Origin: Kitasatospora sp. NBC_01287
GTDB taxonomy: Bacteria > Actinomycetota > Actinomycetes > Streptomycetales > Streptomycetaceae
Length of the DNA: 64,000 bases
Assembly: GCF_026340565.1 (NCBI RefSeq)
Contig: NZ_JAPEPB010000001.1
Span: forward strand, 1,116,001-1,180,000
Direction of reading: 5' to 3'
In this document: piece after piece, positions 8,306 through 16,011 of the stretch
How the letters are laid out: each line of letters starts with the position of its first letter
Position numbering within the stretch: the stretch's first letter is position 1
The notes under the pieces: generated by a model
Database searches by the model: none
What the model was told of the DNA's origin: nothing
The model's input: only the letters and a program-made list of their open reading frames with translations
Translations under genes and position numbers: made by a program

Positions 8306-9427
8306 ATGAAGTCTCGCGCAAAGGCGTTCCATTGGGGCACGGCGGCGCTAGCCGTCGCGGCCCTGCTCGGTCCGGCGGCCGACGTGGCCGCGGCGGCCGG
8401 CGCAACCGCGGCAGACGCGCCGGTCACACCGGTCTCCGGCAACGAGGCCACCATCACGGTGGGCGCGGGGGAAGCCACGCCGGCCGTCAGCCCGGACGGC
8501 GGCAAGGCCTACGTCGCGGCGGTCGACGGGAACAACCACCTCGTGCTGAACGCGGTCGACACCCAGGCCGACACGGTCATCGGGAAACTCGTGCTGGGCA
8601 CCTGGCAGGGGAGGCCGTTCATGGCACTCAGCGCGGACGGCTCGCTGCTGTACGTGCTGAACGGGCCGAACCTCAGCGTGATCGACACCGCCTCGCTGGC
8701 CGCACTCGCCTCGGTCACCGTGCCGGACCAACCACGCCCGACCGGCTGGTCCGCCGGCACGACCGAGGGACTGGCGCTCAGCCCGGACGGGTCCACCGTC
8801 TATGTGGCCCAGAACGGGCCGGAGACCTATCGCCAGGAGGGGCAGGGCCGGGTGCTGGAGTTCGCCACCGCTCAGCGGGCGTTCACCACGCAGATCCAGC
8901 TGACCGCCGGCGAGCTGGGCTCGGTGGTGGTCCGGCCGGGCAGCCACGACGTGTATGTCGGCAGCAACGGTGGCGTGTTCCACCTGAACGTGGCCGGCGC
9001 CGCACCGAGCCTGGTCGGCACCGTCCCGGGCACCACCACCGCCTACGACTACGAGCTGGCGTTCACCCCGGACGGCACCCGCCTGTTCGCGGTGAACGGC
9101 ACCGGCAGCGGAGCCGGCGCGCTGATCAACCCCGGGACCGACACCGTCACCACGGCCCTCAGGCTGCTGGCGCCCGACGGTGACCTGGAGTACCCGCAGG
9201 TCAGCCCGGACGGCTCCCGGCTCTACCTGGTCAACGAGGACCTCACCAACGGCCCCTCGGTGCTCGCCTTCGACGCCACCACGGGTGCGGCGATCCCGGC
9301 CGAGACGGTGAGCGGTCTGGATGAGGACACCGTCGACGGCCTGGCCCTGGGCCCCGACGGCGACACCATGTACGTCACCGGCGGCGTGAGCCCGAGCGGC
9401 ACCACCCTGCAGATCGTCAACTACTGA
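8306..9427 (+). CDS. Secreted YVTN/YncE-type beta-propeller protein
   Basis: 373 aa. The start at ATG 8306 is chosen because GGAGGGA lies ~10 bases upstream and a clear Sec signal peptide follows (MKSRAKAFHWGTAALAVAAL, cleavage near VAAAAGA). The rest is repeated ~40-residue blades with the motif SPDGxxxYVxxxxxxxVxVIDT: AVSPDGGKAYVAAVDG, ALSADGSLLYVLNG, ALSPDGSTVYVAQNG, AFTPDGTRLFAVNG, QVSPDGSRLYLVNE and LGPDGDTMYVTGG, giving six or seven blades. These propellers are extracellular binding or scaffold proteins. No catalytic residues can be assigned. Confidence 0.88.
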   Translation: MKSRAKAFHWGTAALAVAALLGPAADVAAAAGATAADAPVTPVSGNEATITVGAGEATPAVSPDGGKAYVAAVDGNNHLVLNAVDTQADTVIGKLVLGTWQGRPFMALSADGSLLYVLNGPNLSVIDTASLAALASVTVPDQPRPTGWSAGTTEGLALSPDGSTVYVAQNGPETYRQEGQGRVLEFATAQRAFTTQIQLTAGELGSVVVRPGSHDVYVGSNGGVFHLNVAGAAPSLVGTVPGTTTAYDYELAFTPDGTRLFAVNGTGSGAGALINPGTDTVTTALRLLAPDGDLEYPQVSPDGSRLYLVNEDLTNGPSVLAFDATTGAAIPAETVSGLDEDTVDGLALGPDGDTMYVTGGVSPSGTTLQIVNY

Positions 9428-9447
9428 CGCTGTCAGCCGGGTTGCCC

Positions 9448-9483
9448 GACCGTGGTCGTCGAGCCGGACGGACGGCCACGGTC
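9448..9483. terminator. Candidate intrinsic terminator after YVTN gene
   Basis: Inverted repeat GACCGTGG ... CCACGGTC (8-bp arms, ~20-base loop that can itself pair partly) 20 bases after the stop codon. There is no U tract, which is normal for actinobacteria. Confidence 0.45.
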
Positions 9484-9777
9484 AGCTCTTCGGCTCACCG
9501 ATGGAACACACGCCCACAACCGAGCGGTAACGACACGCGACCGCCCCCGTGCGACGCTGGTAGGTGCGTTCGATGCTCTCGCGCATGATGCCCGCCACCC
9601 TGGGGTCGGCGGCGGAGCGCGGCGGGACCAGCGGTCCGCCCTGGGCGCCCCTCGCGGGCGGGCGGCCCGGAGGTCGGCGAGAAATCGAAATGGCCCGGGC
9701 TCGCCGAGAACCGCCGAGAACCGCCGAGAATCGCCCGGCTTGATCGACCCGTTCGAACAAGGGCAGGATCCTCGCCC
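9484..9777 (+). other. Intergenic region, no gene seen
   Basis: 294 bases. They contain three near-identical 10-bp units (CCGAGAACCG type) at ~9700-9735. No coding signal was found on either strand. Confidence 0.5.
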
Positions 9778-10104
9778 ATGGACGAGATCTGGGAGACCGT
9801 CAACTTCCTTGCCGACAAGCTTGATTCACACTTCGATCGGAGTGACGAGCAGCGCTGGACCGTACAGGCGCTCAAGCTCCAGGAGGAGGTCGGCGAAGTC
9901 GCCGAGGCCGTGATCGGAGCACTCGGCGCCAACCCCCGCAAGGGCCATTCGCACGACTGGGACGACGTGCGCAAGGAGACCTGCGACGTGGCCCTGTCCG
10001 CACTGGTGCTGCTCGCCCGCATGGGAGGCGACCCCCGCCGGTTCTTCGCGGAGCACCTGCGCGCCGTCGCCGCCCGCTCCGAGAGCGGGGGCACCACGAC
10101 GTGA
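9778..10104 (+). CDS. MazG-like nucleotide pyrophosphohydrolase
   Basis: 108 aa, all-alpha. It carries the MazG/dUTPase-like metal-binding signature: KLQEEVGEVAEAVIG (ExxE, ~34-48) and the downstream ETCDVALSAL segment (E/D pair, ~67-76). Proteins of this size act on non-canonical or surplus NTPs, releasing pyrophosphate. The family's E-x2-E and E-x2-D metal ligands are visible. Start is ATG 9778 with a weak upstream GCAGGA. It is monocistronic here. Substrate is unknown. Confidence 0.85.
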   Translation: MDEIWETVNFLADKLDSHFDRSDEQRWTVQALKLQEEVGEVAEAVIGALGANPRKGHSHDWDDVRKETCDVALSALVLLARMGGDPRRFFAEHLRAVAARSESGGTTT

Positions 10105-10484
10105 GCACCGGCGCGAAGCCCGCCCGGGGACGCACAGGGTCGAGCTCCGCATCACCGAACCGTAGATGACACAGAGTCACCTGGAACCGGCCGACAGCGC
10201 GGGCCGCTTCCCAGGGCACGACGGGCGGCTCTGATGTACCGCACCGGCGGCCGGGCGCGCCGGTTGCCGCCGTCGAGCTGGTCTGCCCGGGCCTGCAGGC
10301 GGGCCGGTCGACGTACGGCCTGACCGTTCGTCCGCTGACCAGTTCTCCGCGGGCGGTGGAGCGGCCGTGGCGCGGGCCCGAGTTGGGCCCGGCCCCGCGG
10401 CCGCCGCCATTACTCAGAGTTGCCAAGAAGTGCGAGCTTCCGGTATTCATAGGCGGCCATCCTCATGTCCCATTAAGGATTGAC
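10105..10484 (+). other. Intergenic region, no gene seen
   Basis: 380 bases between the MazG-like gene and the DUF4190-type gene. Open frames show no conserved motif. The relatively AT-rich 3' end (10425-10484) probably carries the promoter and has AAGGA just before the GTG start. Confidence 0.5.
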
Positions 10485-11099
10485 GTGTCTATACCTCCCA
10501 GTGAGAACCCTCAGCAGCCCTACGGCGTCCCGCCGCAGCAGCCGTACGGCGCGCCGCAGCAGCCCTACGGCTACCCGGTCCAGCAGCCGACCGGCTCGAA
10601 CGGCTTCGCGATCGCCGGTCTGATCCTGGCCTTCTTCTTCTCCCCGCTCGGCCTCATCTTCAGCATCGTCGGCCTGGTCAAGTCGAAGAGCGCCGGCAAG
10701 GGCAAGGTGGCGTCGATCATCGGCCTCATCGTCTCGCTGCTCTCGATCGCGGCCGCCATCGCGGTCTTCGTGCTGATCGGTTCGAAGGTGGTCAAGGCCA
10801 TCGACCCCGGCTGCACCAGCGCCACCAGCACGGTGAGCACCTACTCGGACAAGATGACCGCCGACGCCAGCAACCCGGACGCGCTGAAGACCGACTTCAA
10901 GGACGCGACCGACCAGCTGAACGCTGCCGCGGCCAAGGCCGGCAACGCCAGCGCCAAGAACGCGATCAGCGCGCTGGCCGCCGACTACCAGCAGCTGTAC
11001 ACCGACGTCAACACCGGCACCGCGCCGAGCGACGACCTGCAGTCCAAGCTGGAGACCGACGGCAACAACGTCGACACCGCCTGCGGCCACATCGGCTGA
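10485..11099 (+). CDS. DUF4190-type membrane protein
   Basis: 204 aa. The GTG at 10485 is chosen because AAGGA lies a few bases upstream and the Pro/Gln-rich head starts there. Residues 1-38 are QQPYG-type repeats (NPQQPYG, PPQQPYG, APQQPYG). Two membrane segments follow (FAIAGLILAFFFSPLGLIFSIVGL and VASIIGLIVSLLSIAAAIAVFVLIG) with a basic linker KSKSAGKGK, the standard DUF4190 layout. The ~120-residue C-terminal domain is extracytoplasmic and helical, with one Cys near each end (DPGCTSAT and DTACGHIG) that could form a disulfide. Function is unknown. Confidence 0.8.
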   Translation: MSIPPSENPQQPYGVPPQQPYGAPQQPYGYPVQQPTGSNGFAIAGLILAFFFSPLGLIFSIVGLVKSKSAGKGKVASIIGLIVSLLSIAAAIAVFVLIGSKVVKAIDPGCTSATSTVSTYSDKMTADASNPDALKTDFKDATDQLNAAAAKAGNASAKNAISALAADYQQLYTDVNTGTAPSDDLQSKLETDGNNVDTACGHIG

Positions 11100-11177
11100 T
11101 CCCCCTGGAGATCACCGCGCCGGCGACCTGGCTCGACGCTTACTGCCGGGGCTGACCCGGCCCACCGCTTCCGTATG

Positions 11178-11204
11178 CCGACCGCGTCCACACGACGCGG
11201 TCGG
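11178..11204. terminator. Intrinsic terminator hairpin
   Basis: Perfect 11-bp stem CCGACCGCGTC / GACGCGGTCGG with a 5-base loop (CACAC), ~80 bases after the DUF4190-type gene and before the convergent macrodomain gene. It probably serves both directions. Confidence 0.65.
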
Positions 11205-11376
11205 TCGGCAGGACGAAGCCGGTCGAGCGCTGCGAACCGCCGAACCGGCGAAGAACGGCGAACCGGCGGAGAACGGCGAGCGCGCCGGCGCCCGCCCGAG
11301 TCGCGCTACCTGCGTCACTCACTGCGCTGACCACGCACACCCTGGCACCCGGCGCTGCTCGGTGCGGGGCGGCCGG

Positions 11377-12054
11377 TCAGCGGCGGGGGGTGTGGCGGGC
11401 GGGCGGGGTGATGCGGACGCGCTGGGTGGTGGGGGCCTGCTCGATGTCGTCGAGCTGGGCGGTGACCGTGGCGCGCAGGTCGTCGTAGTCCTCGAAGGAG
11501 TGGTCGTTGAAGAGGGTGTAGCCCGTCCACATCAGGTTGGCGCACACCCGGGCCGGCACCTGGCCGGTGCGGGCGCCCATGCCGACCAGGGCCACCGAGC
11601 GGATGCTGCCCGGTACTTCCTCGTTCTGCCGGTGGATCGCCTGGAACGCGGCGGCGCAGGCCAGTGCCACGTTGAGGGTCTCGCTCACGTTCTGGGCGGA
11701 CTCGTCCATCGTCGGCGCCGAGATCAGGTGCTTCGGGTTGGCCGCCCCGGACGGGACGCAGACCGCGCTGCCCACCGGAAGCCTGCCCTGGAAGCCGTCC
11801 CGGATCGCCCGCTGCACGCGCAGCTGGATCCCCGCGCCGAGGTGCCGCTTGATGGCCGCGTCGGTGCCGCCGTCCATCCGGCCACGGGAGTTGGTGGGAC
11901 TGACCCAGGCGTCGACCTTCTTGTCGAGGATCGAGCCGGTGCGGATCTCGATCCCGGGGGTGTCCGCGAACGCCGCTCGCCACGCCGCCACCACTGTCGC
12001 GTTGATGTCGGTCAGCACCACCTTGAGCGGCGACTGCACACGGTCTTCGGTCAT
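11377..12054 (-). CDS. Macrodomain (ADP-ribose-binding) protein
   Basis: 225 aa from ATG 12054 (GGAGTGG upstream); an in-frame start at 12141 would add 29 non-conserved residues. The fold is a macrodomain: LKVVLTDINATVVAAWRAAF, then TGSILDKKVDAWVSPTNSRGRMDGGTDAAI, which corresponds to the ADP-ribose-binding DAIVNAANxxLxGGGGVDGAI region, and later SVALVGMGARTG, matching the second phosphate loop. Macrodomains bind ADP-ribose and some remove it from protein or DNA. The Asn in SPTNS is retained. Its divergent neighbour (205-base shared promoter region) encodes an ADP-ribosyltransferase, so an antagonist or regulator role is inferred. Hydrolase activity is not proven by sequence. Confidence 0.85.
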   Translation of the reverse strand: MTEDRVQSPLKVVLTDINATVVAAWRAAFADTPGIEIRTGSILDKKVDAWVSPTNSRGRMDGGTDAAIKRHLGAGIQLRVQRAIRDGFQGRLPVGSAVCVPSGAANPKHLISAPTMDESAQNVSETLNVALACAAAFQAIHRQNEEVPGSIRSVALVGMGARTGQVPARVCANLMWTGYTLFNDHSFEDYDDLRATVTAQLDDIEQAPTTQRVRITPPARHTPRR

Positions 12055-12258
12055 GGTCCACTCCGATCGAGAAACTGCCCCGCTGTCGATCACGAAGCTA
12101 CCGTCCGCCGCTGACAAGGCAGTCGGGCGTGTCGAGCGCATCGGGCGTCCCGGGCGTTGTCACCGGCGACCGGTATCACTACGAGTGCCGCCGGTGCCTC
12201 GGCCACCCGGCGGTCCTGCCCCCGTCAGCGCGGCTCGACCCCTCGGAGACCCACCACC
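12055..12258. promoter_or_regulatory. Divergent promoter region of macrodomain / UDG-ART pair
   Basis: 204 bases separate the two start codons. Each gene has its own RBS (GGAGTGG for the macrodomain on the minus strand, CGGAG for the fusion). No clear operator palindrome was found. Shared control is inferred only from the geometry. Confidence 0.45.
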
Positions 12259-13893
12259 ATGAGCGACGCCAACTCCCCCGCCACGCCCGCCCCGAACGCC
12301 ACGCCCGACCCGAGTGACCCGCTGGCCCTCGCCGAACTCTTCGCGGGCGGCGGCGAGGCCTGGCTCCCGCTGCTGGGGCCGGTCATCGAGGCGCAGCCCG
12401 ACGCGGCCTCGTTCATCGGCCCGGGCCGCGGCCAAGGGGTCGTCCCCGTCCGCGAACTGACCCTGCAGGCGCTCAAGCCGAACGCGCCGCACAAGTGGAA
12501 GGTCGTCGTCTTCGGTCAGAACCCGTACCCGCGCGCGGAGAGCGCCACCGGCATCGCGATGTTCGACAACACCTTCCACGACTGGAAGGACAGCCAGTTC
12601 GGCCGGGTCATCAGCATCCGCTGCGTCATCAAGGCGGCGACGATGTGGAAGTACGGCATCCCCAAGAAGACCCCGATAGCCGACATCCGCGCGCTGCTGA
12701 AGGAACGGGACACCGTCCAGCCGCCGGAGTGGTTCCAGGCGATGCTCACGCAGGGCGTGCTGCTGCTCAACGCGGCGCTCACCGCCAGCGGCGACGGGGC
12801 GATGGCACCCGAGCGGCACACCGCGTTCTGGCGGCCGGTCGCCGAGCGGATCGTCGAGGAGATCCTGCGGGCCAAGCAGCACGCGCGGGAGGAGGACCGC
12901 GGTGTGGTCTTCGCCTGGTGGGGGGCGCACGCGCGCAGTCTGAAGCAGGTCGTGCTCCGGCTCCAGAAGAAGTACCCCGGGGTCGAGGTCCGCCACATCG
13001 ACCACCCGAACCCCGCGGCGCAGGGCGACGTCTTCTGCGACGGCGACCACTTCGGGCTGGTGAACGCGGCGCTCGCCTCGCTGGGCGCTGCCGAGGTCGA
13101 CTGGCTGCCGAGCCGGGGCTGGAACACGCTCGCCGCGGCGAGCGGCGGCACGGACGGCGAAGTCGCCGCGCGCATGGGCGCGTTCATCACCTCCACCATG
13201 GAGCTTCACCAGCTCTACCTGGAGCGGCTCGCCGGGGTGAAGGACGAGGGGCTCGTCCTCCCCGCGATCACCGGCGTGTTCGACACTCCGCTGATGGACT
13301 TCCGCGACGCCGTGGGACCGGTCGCCGCGCTGCTGTCCGGTCTGGACCGGTACGTCGGGCTGTCGCACGAGTTCGGCGAGCGGCGGGCGGACGGAGCGGC
13401 CGCCGGCCTGTCCGCCGACGCGATCGCCGCGCTCCACCTCTACACCTGCGAGTCGGCGTTCTACCGGGAGATCAACGCGATCCTGCGCTCCCCGGACCGG
13501 AGCAGGCTCGTCCCGTACCTGCCCTACCTGCGGCTGCTGTTCGCCGCGGTCTCGCGGCTGCCCGCCCGCACGGAGCCGCTCTGGCGCGGGGTGCCGCTGG
13601 ACCTGCGGGCGCAGTATCCGCTCGGCCGGACGGTGACCTGGTGGGGCGTCTCCTCGTGCACCTCGAAGCCCGGCGTGGCGCGGGCGTTCCTCGGCAGTCG
13701 CGGCAAGCGGACGCTCTTCGAGGTGCGGCCCCTGCGGGCCACCGGCATCCAGGACTTCTCCGCGTTCACCGGCGAGGAGGAGTTCATCCTGCTGCCGGGC
13801 ACGCAGTTGGAGGTGACGGACGTGAAGAGCGAGCGCGGCGGCCTCTGCACCGTGACGCTGGCGGAGTTGGAGGCGCAGACCCTGGTGTCCTGA
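12259..13893 (+). CDS. Uracil-DNA glycosylase-fold / ADP-ribosyltransferase fusion protein
   Basis: 544 aa. Start is ATG 12259 (CGGAG ~10 bases upstream). Residues ~30-285 are a family-1 UDG-like domain: KVVVFGQNPYPRAESATG (81-98) matches the water-activating GQDPYH loop, VLLLNAALT (167-175) matches the uracil-recognition LLLNxxLT strand, and HIDHPNP (246-252) matches the HPSPLS loop. The catalytic Asp is replaced by Asn88, while Asn171 and His249 remain. Residues ~390-544 are an R-S-E ADP-ribosyltransferase: YTCESAFYREINAILR, Arg443 in LWRGVPL, SSCTS (465-469) and EEEFILLPG (506-514) with the ExE pair. All ART catalytic residues are present. The protein is inferred to bind DNA or bases with one domain and ADP-ribosylate a target with the other. 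No signal peptide. Confidence 0.82.
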   Translation: MSDANSPATPAPNATPDPSDPLALAELFAGGGEAWLPLLGPVIEAQPDAASFIGPGRGQGVVPVRELTLQALKPNAPHKWKVVVFGQNPYPRAESATGIAMFDNTFHDWKDSQFGRVISIRCVIKAATMWKYGIPKKTPIADIRALLKERDTVQPPEWFQAMLTQGVLLLNAALTASGDGAMAPERHTAFWRPVAERIVEEILRAKQHAREEDRGVVFAWWGAHARSLKQVVLRLQKKYPGVEVRHIDHPNPAAQGDVFCDGDHFGLVNAALASLGAAEVDWLPSRGWNTLAAASGGTDGEVAARMGAFITSTMELHQLYLERLAGVKDEGLVLPAITGVFDTPLMDFRDAVGPVAALLSGLDRYVGLSHEFGERRADGAAAGLSADAIAALHLYTCESAFYREINAILRSPDRSRLVPYLPYLRLLFAAVSRLPARTEPLWRGVPLDLRAQYPLGRTVTWWGVSSCTSKPGVARAFLGSRGKRTLFEVRPLRATGIQDFSAFTGEEEFILLPGTQLEVTDVKSERGGLCTVTLAELEAQTLVS

Positions 13894-14008
13894 GCGGCGC
13901 CCGGCAGCTCACACCCCGCGGGTCACGCGGCGCGGTCACGCAGCGCGGGTCACGCGGCCTCGGTGAATGGACCGCATGGCGCGCCCCCGTCCCCGCCGCC
14001 GCTCCCGC

Positions 14009-15088
14009 TCAAGGCGTCAGTACCACCTTGCCCGCGACGGTGCCCGACTCGGCCAGGCGCAGCGCCTCGGCGACCCGGTCGAGCGGGAGTTCGGCGGCGA
14101 TCTGGGCGGTGATGTCCCCGCGGTCCAGCGCCGCGAACACCTCGCCCAGATCGGCCCGCAGGCGTGCGCGGAAGCGGTCCTTGGCGAAGGCCCGCCCGGC
14201 CCAGACGTTGTAGAAGTAGGCGTGCCGGCCGTTCGGCAGCGCGTTCCACCACCAGACCCGGCCGAGCAGCTTGAGCACCGGCCACTGCTTGGAGCCGGTG
14301 TCGTCGCGCGTCGAGGCGCTGCCGTAGGCGACGAGGGTGCCGCCCGGGGCGAGCAGCCGCCAGGAGTCCAGTACGCCGGGACCACCGATGTGGTCGAACA
14401 CCGCGGCCACCCCCTCGGGCGCCAACTCCCGTACCCGGGCGGGGACATCCTCCGTGCGGTAGTCGACCGGGAGCACGCCCAGGCGGCGCAGTGCCGCGTG
14501 GTGCCGCTCGGCGGCCGTCCCGATGACACGCACCCCGGCGGCCAGCGCGAGTTGGACGAGCGTCGACCCCACGCCGCCGTTGGCGCCGTGCACCAGCACG
14601 GTCTGCCCCGCGCGCACCCGGGCCTTGCGGTGCAGCAGCTGCCAGGCGGTGACGCCGTTGACCACCGCGGTCTCCGCCCGCGCCGCGCTCAGCCCCTCGG
14701 GCACCGGGACCAGGTCGGCGGCGTCGAGCAGCGCGTGGCTGACCCAGCCGCCGGTCTTGGTCAGCGCGGCCACCCTGCTGCCGACCAGCGCCGCACCGAC
14801 CCCCTCGCCGACCCCTTCGCCGACCTCCAGCACCGTGCCGACCAGGTCGTAGCCCGGCACGAAGGGGAAGGGCGGCTGGTCGTAGTACCGGCCGCGGCGC
14901 ATCTGCTGCTCGGCGAAGGAGACGCCGGTCGCCGCGACCCGGACCAGCACCTGCCCCGGGCCGGGCGAGGGCACCGGACGGCGGCGCAGGAGCAACCCCT
15001 CCGGCTCCACCACGCCCGGCAGGACCACCTCGGTGAGCTCCTCGGGCAGAGCGGCGGCGTCCGGCGTGGCAGGAGTCTTTGCAGTCAT
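14009..15088 (-). CDS. Zinc-free NAD(P)H:quinone oxidoreductase (MDR family)
   Basis: 359 aa. ATG 15088 is preceded by GGAGG. It is a medium-chain reductase: N-terminal GroES-like domain (PGPGQVLVRVAATGVSFAEQQMRRG, FPFVPGYDLVGTVLEVG), then a Rossmann fold with the nucleotide loop VLVHGANGGVGSTLVQLA (AxGGVG). It has no structural or catalytic zinc cysteines, so it belongs to the quinone oxidoreductase/zeta-crystallin side. It is divergent from a TetR regulator gene (129 bases between starts) with a palindrome between, so it is probably that regulator's target. The substrate is a quinone or enone, not identifiable here. Confidence 0.9.
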   Translation of the reverse strand: MTAKTPATPDAAALPEELTEVVLPGVVEPEGLLLRRRPVPSPGPGQVLVRVAATGVSFAEQQMRRGRYYDQPPFPFVPGYDLVGTVLEVGEGVGEGVGAALVGSRVAALTKTGGWVSHALLDAADLVPVPEGLSAARAETAVVNGVTAWQLLHRKARVRAGQTVLVHGANGGVGSTLVQLALAAGVRVIGTAAERHHAALRRLGVLPVDYRTEDVPARVRELAPEGVAAVFDHIGGPGVLDSWRLLAPGGTLVAYGSASTRDDTGSKQWPVLKLLGRVWWWNALPNGRHAYFYNVWAGRAFAKDRFRARLRADLGEVFAALDRGDITAQIAAELPLDRVAEALRLAESGTVAGKVVLTP

Positions 15089-15099
15089 GGTTCAACCTC

Positions 15100-15135
15100 C
15101 GTTAGTGATACTTGCTTCAGTTACACCCTCTAACG
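15100..15135. promoter_or_regulatory. Inverted repeat between oxidoreductase and tetR (candidate operator)
   Basis: CGTTAG (15100-15105) and CTAACG (15130-15135) form a perfect 6-bp inverted repeat with a 24-base spacer in the AT-rich divergent promoter. The position suits TetR binding. Long-spaced half-sites are unusual, so it may be two operator halves or chance. Confidence 0.45.
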
Positions 15136-15216
15136 CAAGAATGAACGTGTTATCGTCAGCTTGTCAAGCCGCCCCGGAAAGCCGGTGGCGGGAGGAGCGG
15201 GAGAAGGAGAGGCAGC

Positions 15217-15864
15217 GTGGACAGCCAGGTCCCGACCACCCCACGCGAGCGCTACCGCACGCAGGTCCGCGCCGAGATCAAGCAGCACGCCTGGGAGCAG
15301 ATCGCCTCGGCCGGCGCCTCAGCGCTCTCGCTCAACGCCATCGCCAAGCAGCTGGGCATGAGCGGGCCGGCCCTCTACCGCTACTTCGCGGGCCGCGACG
15401 AACTGCTCACCGAGCTCGTCCAGGACGCCTACCGCAGCCTCGCCGACGCGGTGCGGGCCGCCGCCGAGGCGCCGGGCGCCGAACCGGGCCTCCTCGCGCG
15501 CGCGCTCTACCGCTGGGCGCTGGACGACCCGCAGCGCTACCTGCTGATCTACGGCACGCCGATCCCCGGCTACCACGCGCCCGACGGCACCACCGCCGTC
15601 GCGGCCGAGATCATGGACCTGCTGATCAGCGCCTTCGCGGCGCTGCCCCCGGCCGCCCCCGTCCCGTTCGACGACTACCTCGCCACCCACCGGGACTGGG
15701 CCGGCGGCCACCCCGCGCCGGCGGCGGTGCTCCGCCGCGCGCTCACCTTCTGGACCAGGCTGCACGGCCTGATCAGCCTTCAGGTGGCCGGTCACTTCGC
15801 CGGCATGGGCTTCGATCCCGAGCGGTTCTTCGAGGCCGAGGTCGACCAGCTCCTCGCGCCGTGA
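15217..15864 (+). CDS. TetR family transcriptional regulator
   Basis: 215 aa. The GTG start at 15217 follows GGAGAAGGAGAGG. The N-terminal helix-turn-helix is clear: RAEIKQHAWEQIASAGASAL, then SLNAIAKQLGMSGPALYRYF, then AGRDELLTELV. The C-terminal ligand domain (~70-215) includes the ALYRWALDDPQRYLLIYGTP segment and the LHGLISLQVAGHF helix of the TetR_C_13/WHG-type group. It is divergent from the oxidoreductase and probably represses it together with itself. Confidence 0.93.
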   Translation: MDSQVPTTPRERYRTQVRAEIKQHAWEQIASAGASALSLNAIAKQLGMSGPALYRYFAGRDELLTELVQDAYRSLADAVRAAAEAPGAEPGLLARALYRWALDDPQRYLLIYGTPIPGYHAPDGTTAVAAEIMDLLISAFAALPPAAPVPFDDYLATHRDWAGGHPAPAAVLRRALTFWTRLHGLISLQVAGHFAGMGFDPERFFEAEVDQLLAP

Positions 15865-15975
15865 CTCCGCGCGCGCCGGCTCCGCGCGCGCTGATTCCGC
15901 GCTTGCCGGCTCCGCGCTTGCCGACTCTTCGCGCCCGTGCTGTTCGCGCCCGTGCTCCTCGCGCCCTGCCGCAGG

Positions 15976-16011
15976 GCGGGCGGGCCGGACCGTGCGGGCC
16001 GGCCCGCCCGC
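15976..16011. terminator. Bidirectional intrinsic terminator
   Basis: Perfect 13-bp GC stem, GCGGGCGGGCCGG (15976-15988) with CCGGCCCGCCCGC (15999-16011) and a 10-base loop. It sits exactly against the stop of the minus-strand gene and ~110 bases after tetR, so it should end transcription from both sides. Confidence 0.75.

Noticed and set aside
5607..8405. 932-aa minus-strand ORF
   Set aside because: Antisense to the intact metalloprotease; Val/Arg-rich composition typical of a high-GC shadow frame, with no domain.
9745..9765. SOS (LexA) box before the MazG-like gene (CGTTCGAACAAGG)
   Set aside because: The actinobacterial box needs TCGAAC-N4-GTTCGA; only one half is present.
11377..13893. 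Naming the UDG-ART/macrodomain pair DarTG
   Set aside because: The ART has R-S-E (arginine-type) motifs and a UDG fold, neither of which is DarT; only the macrodomain partnership is similar.
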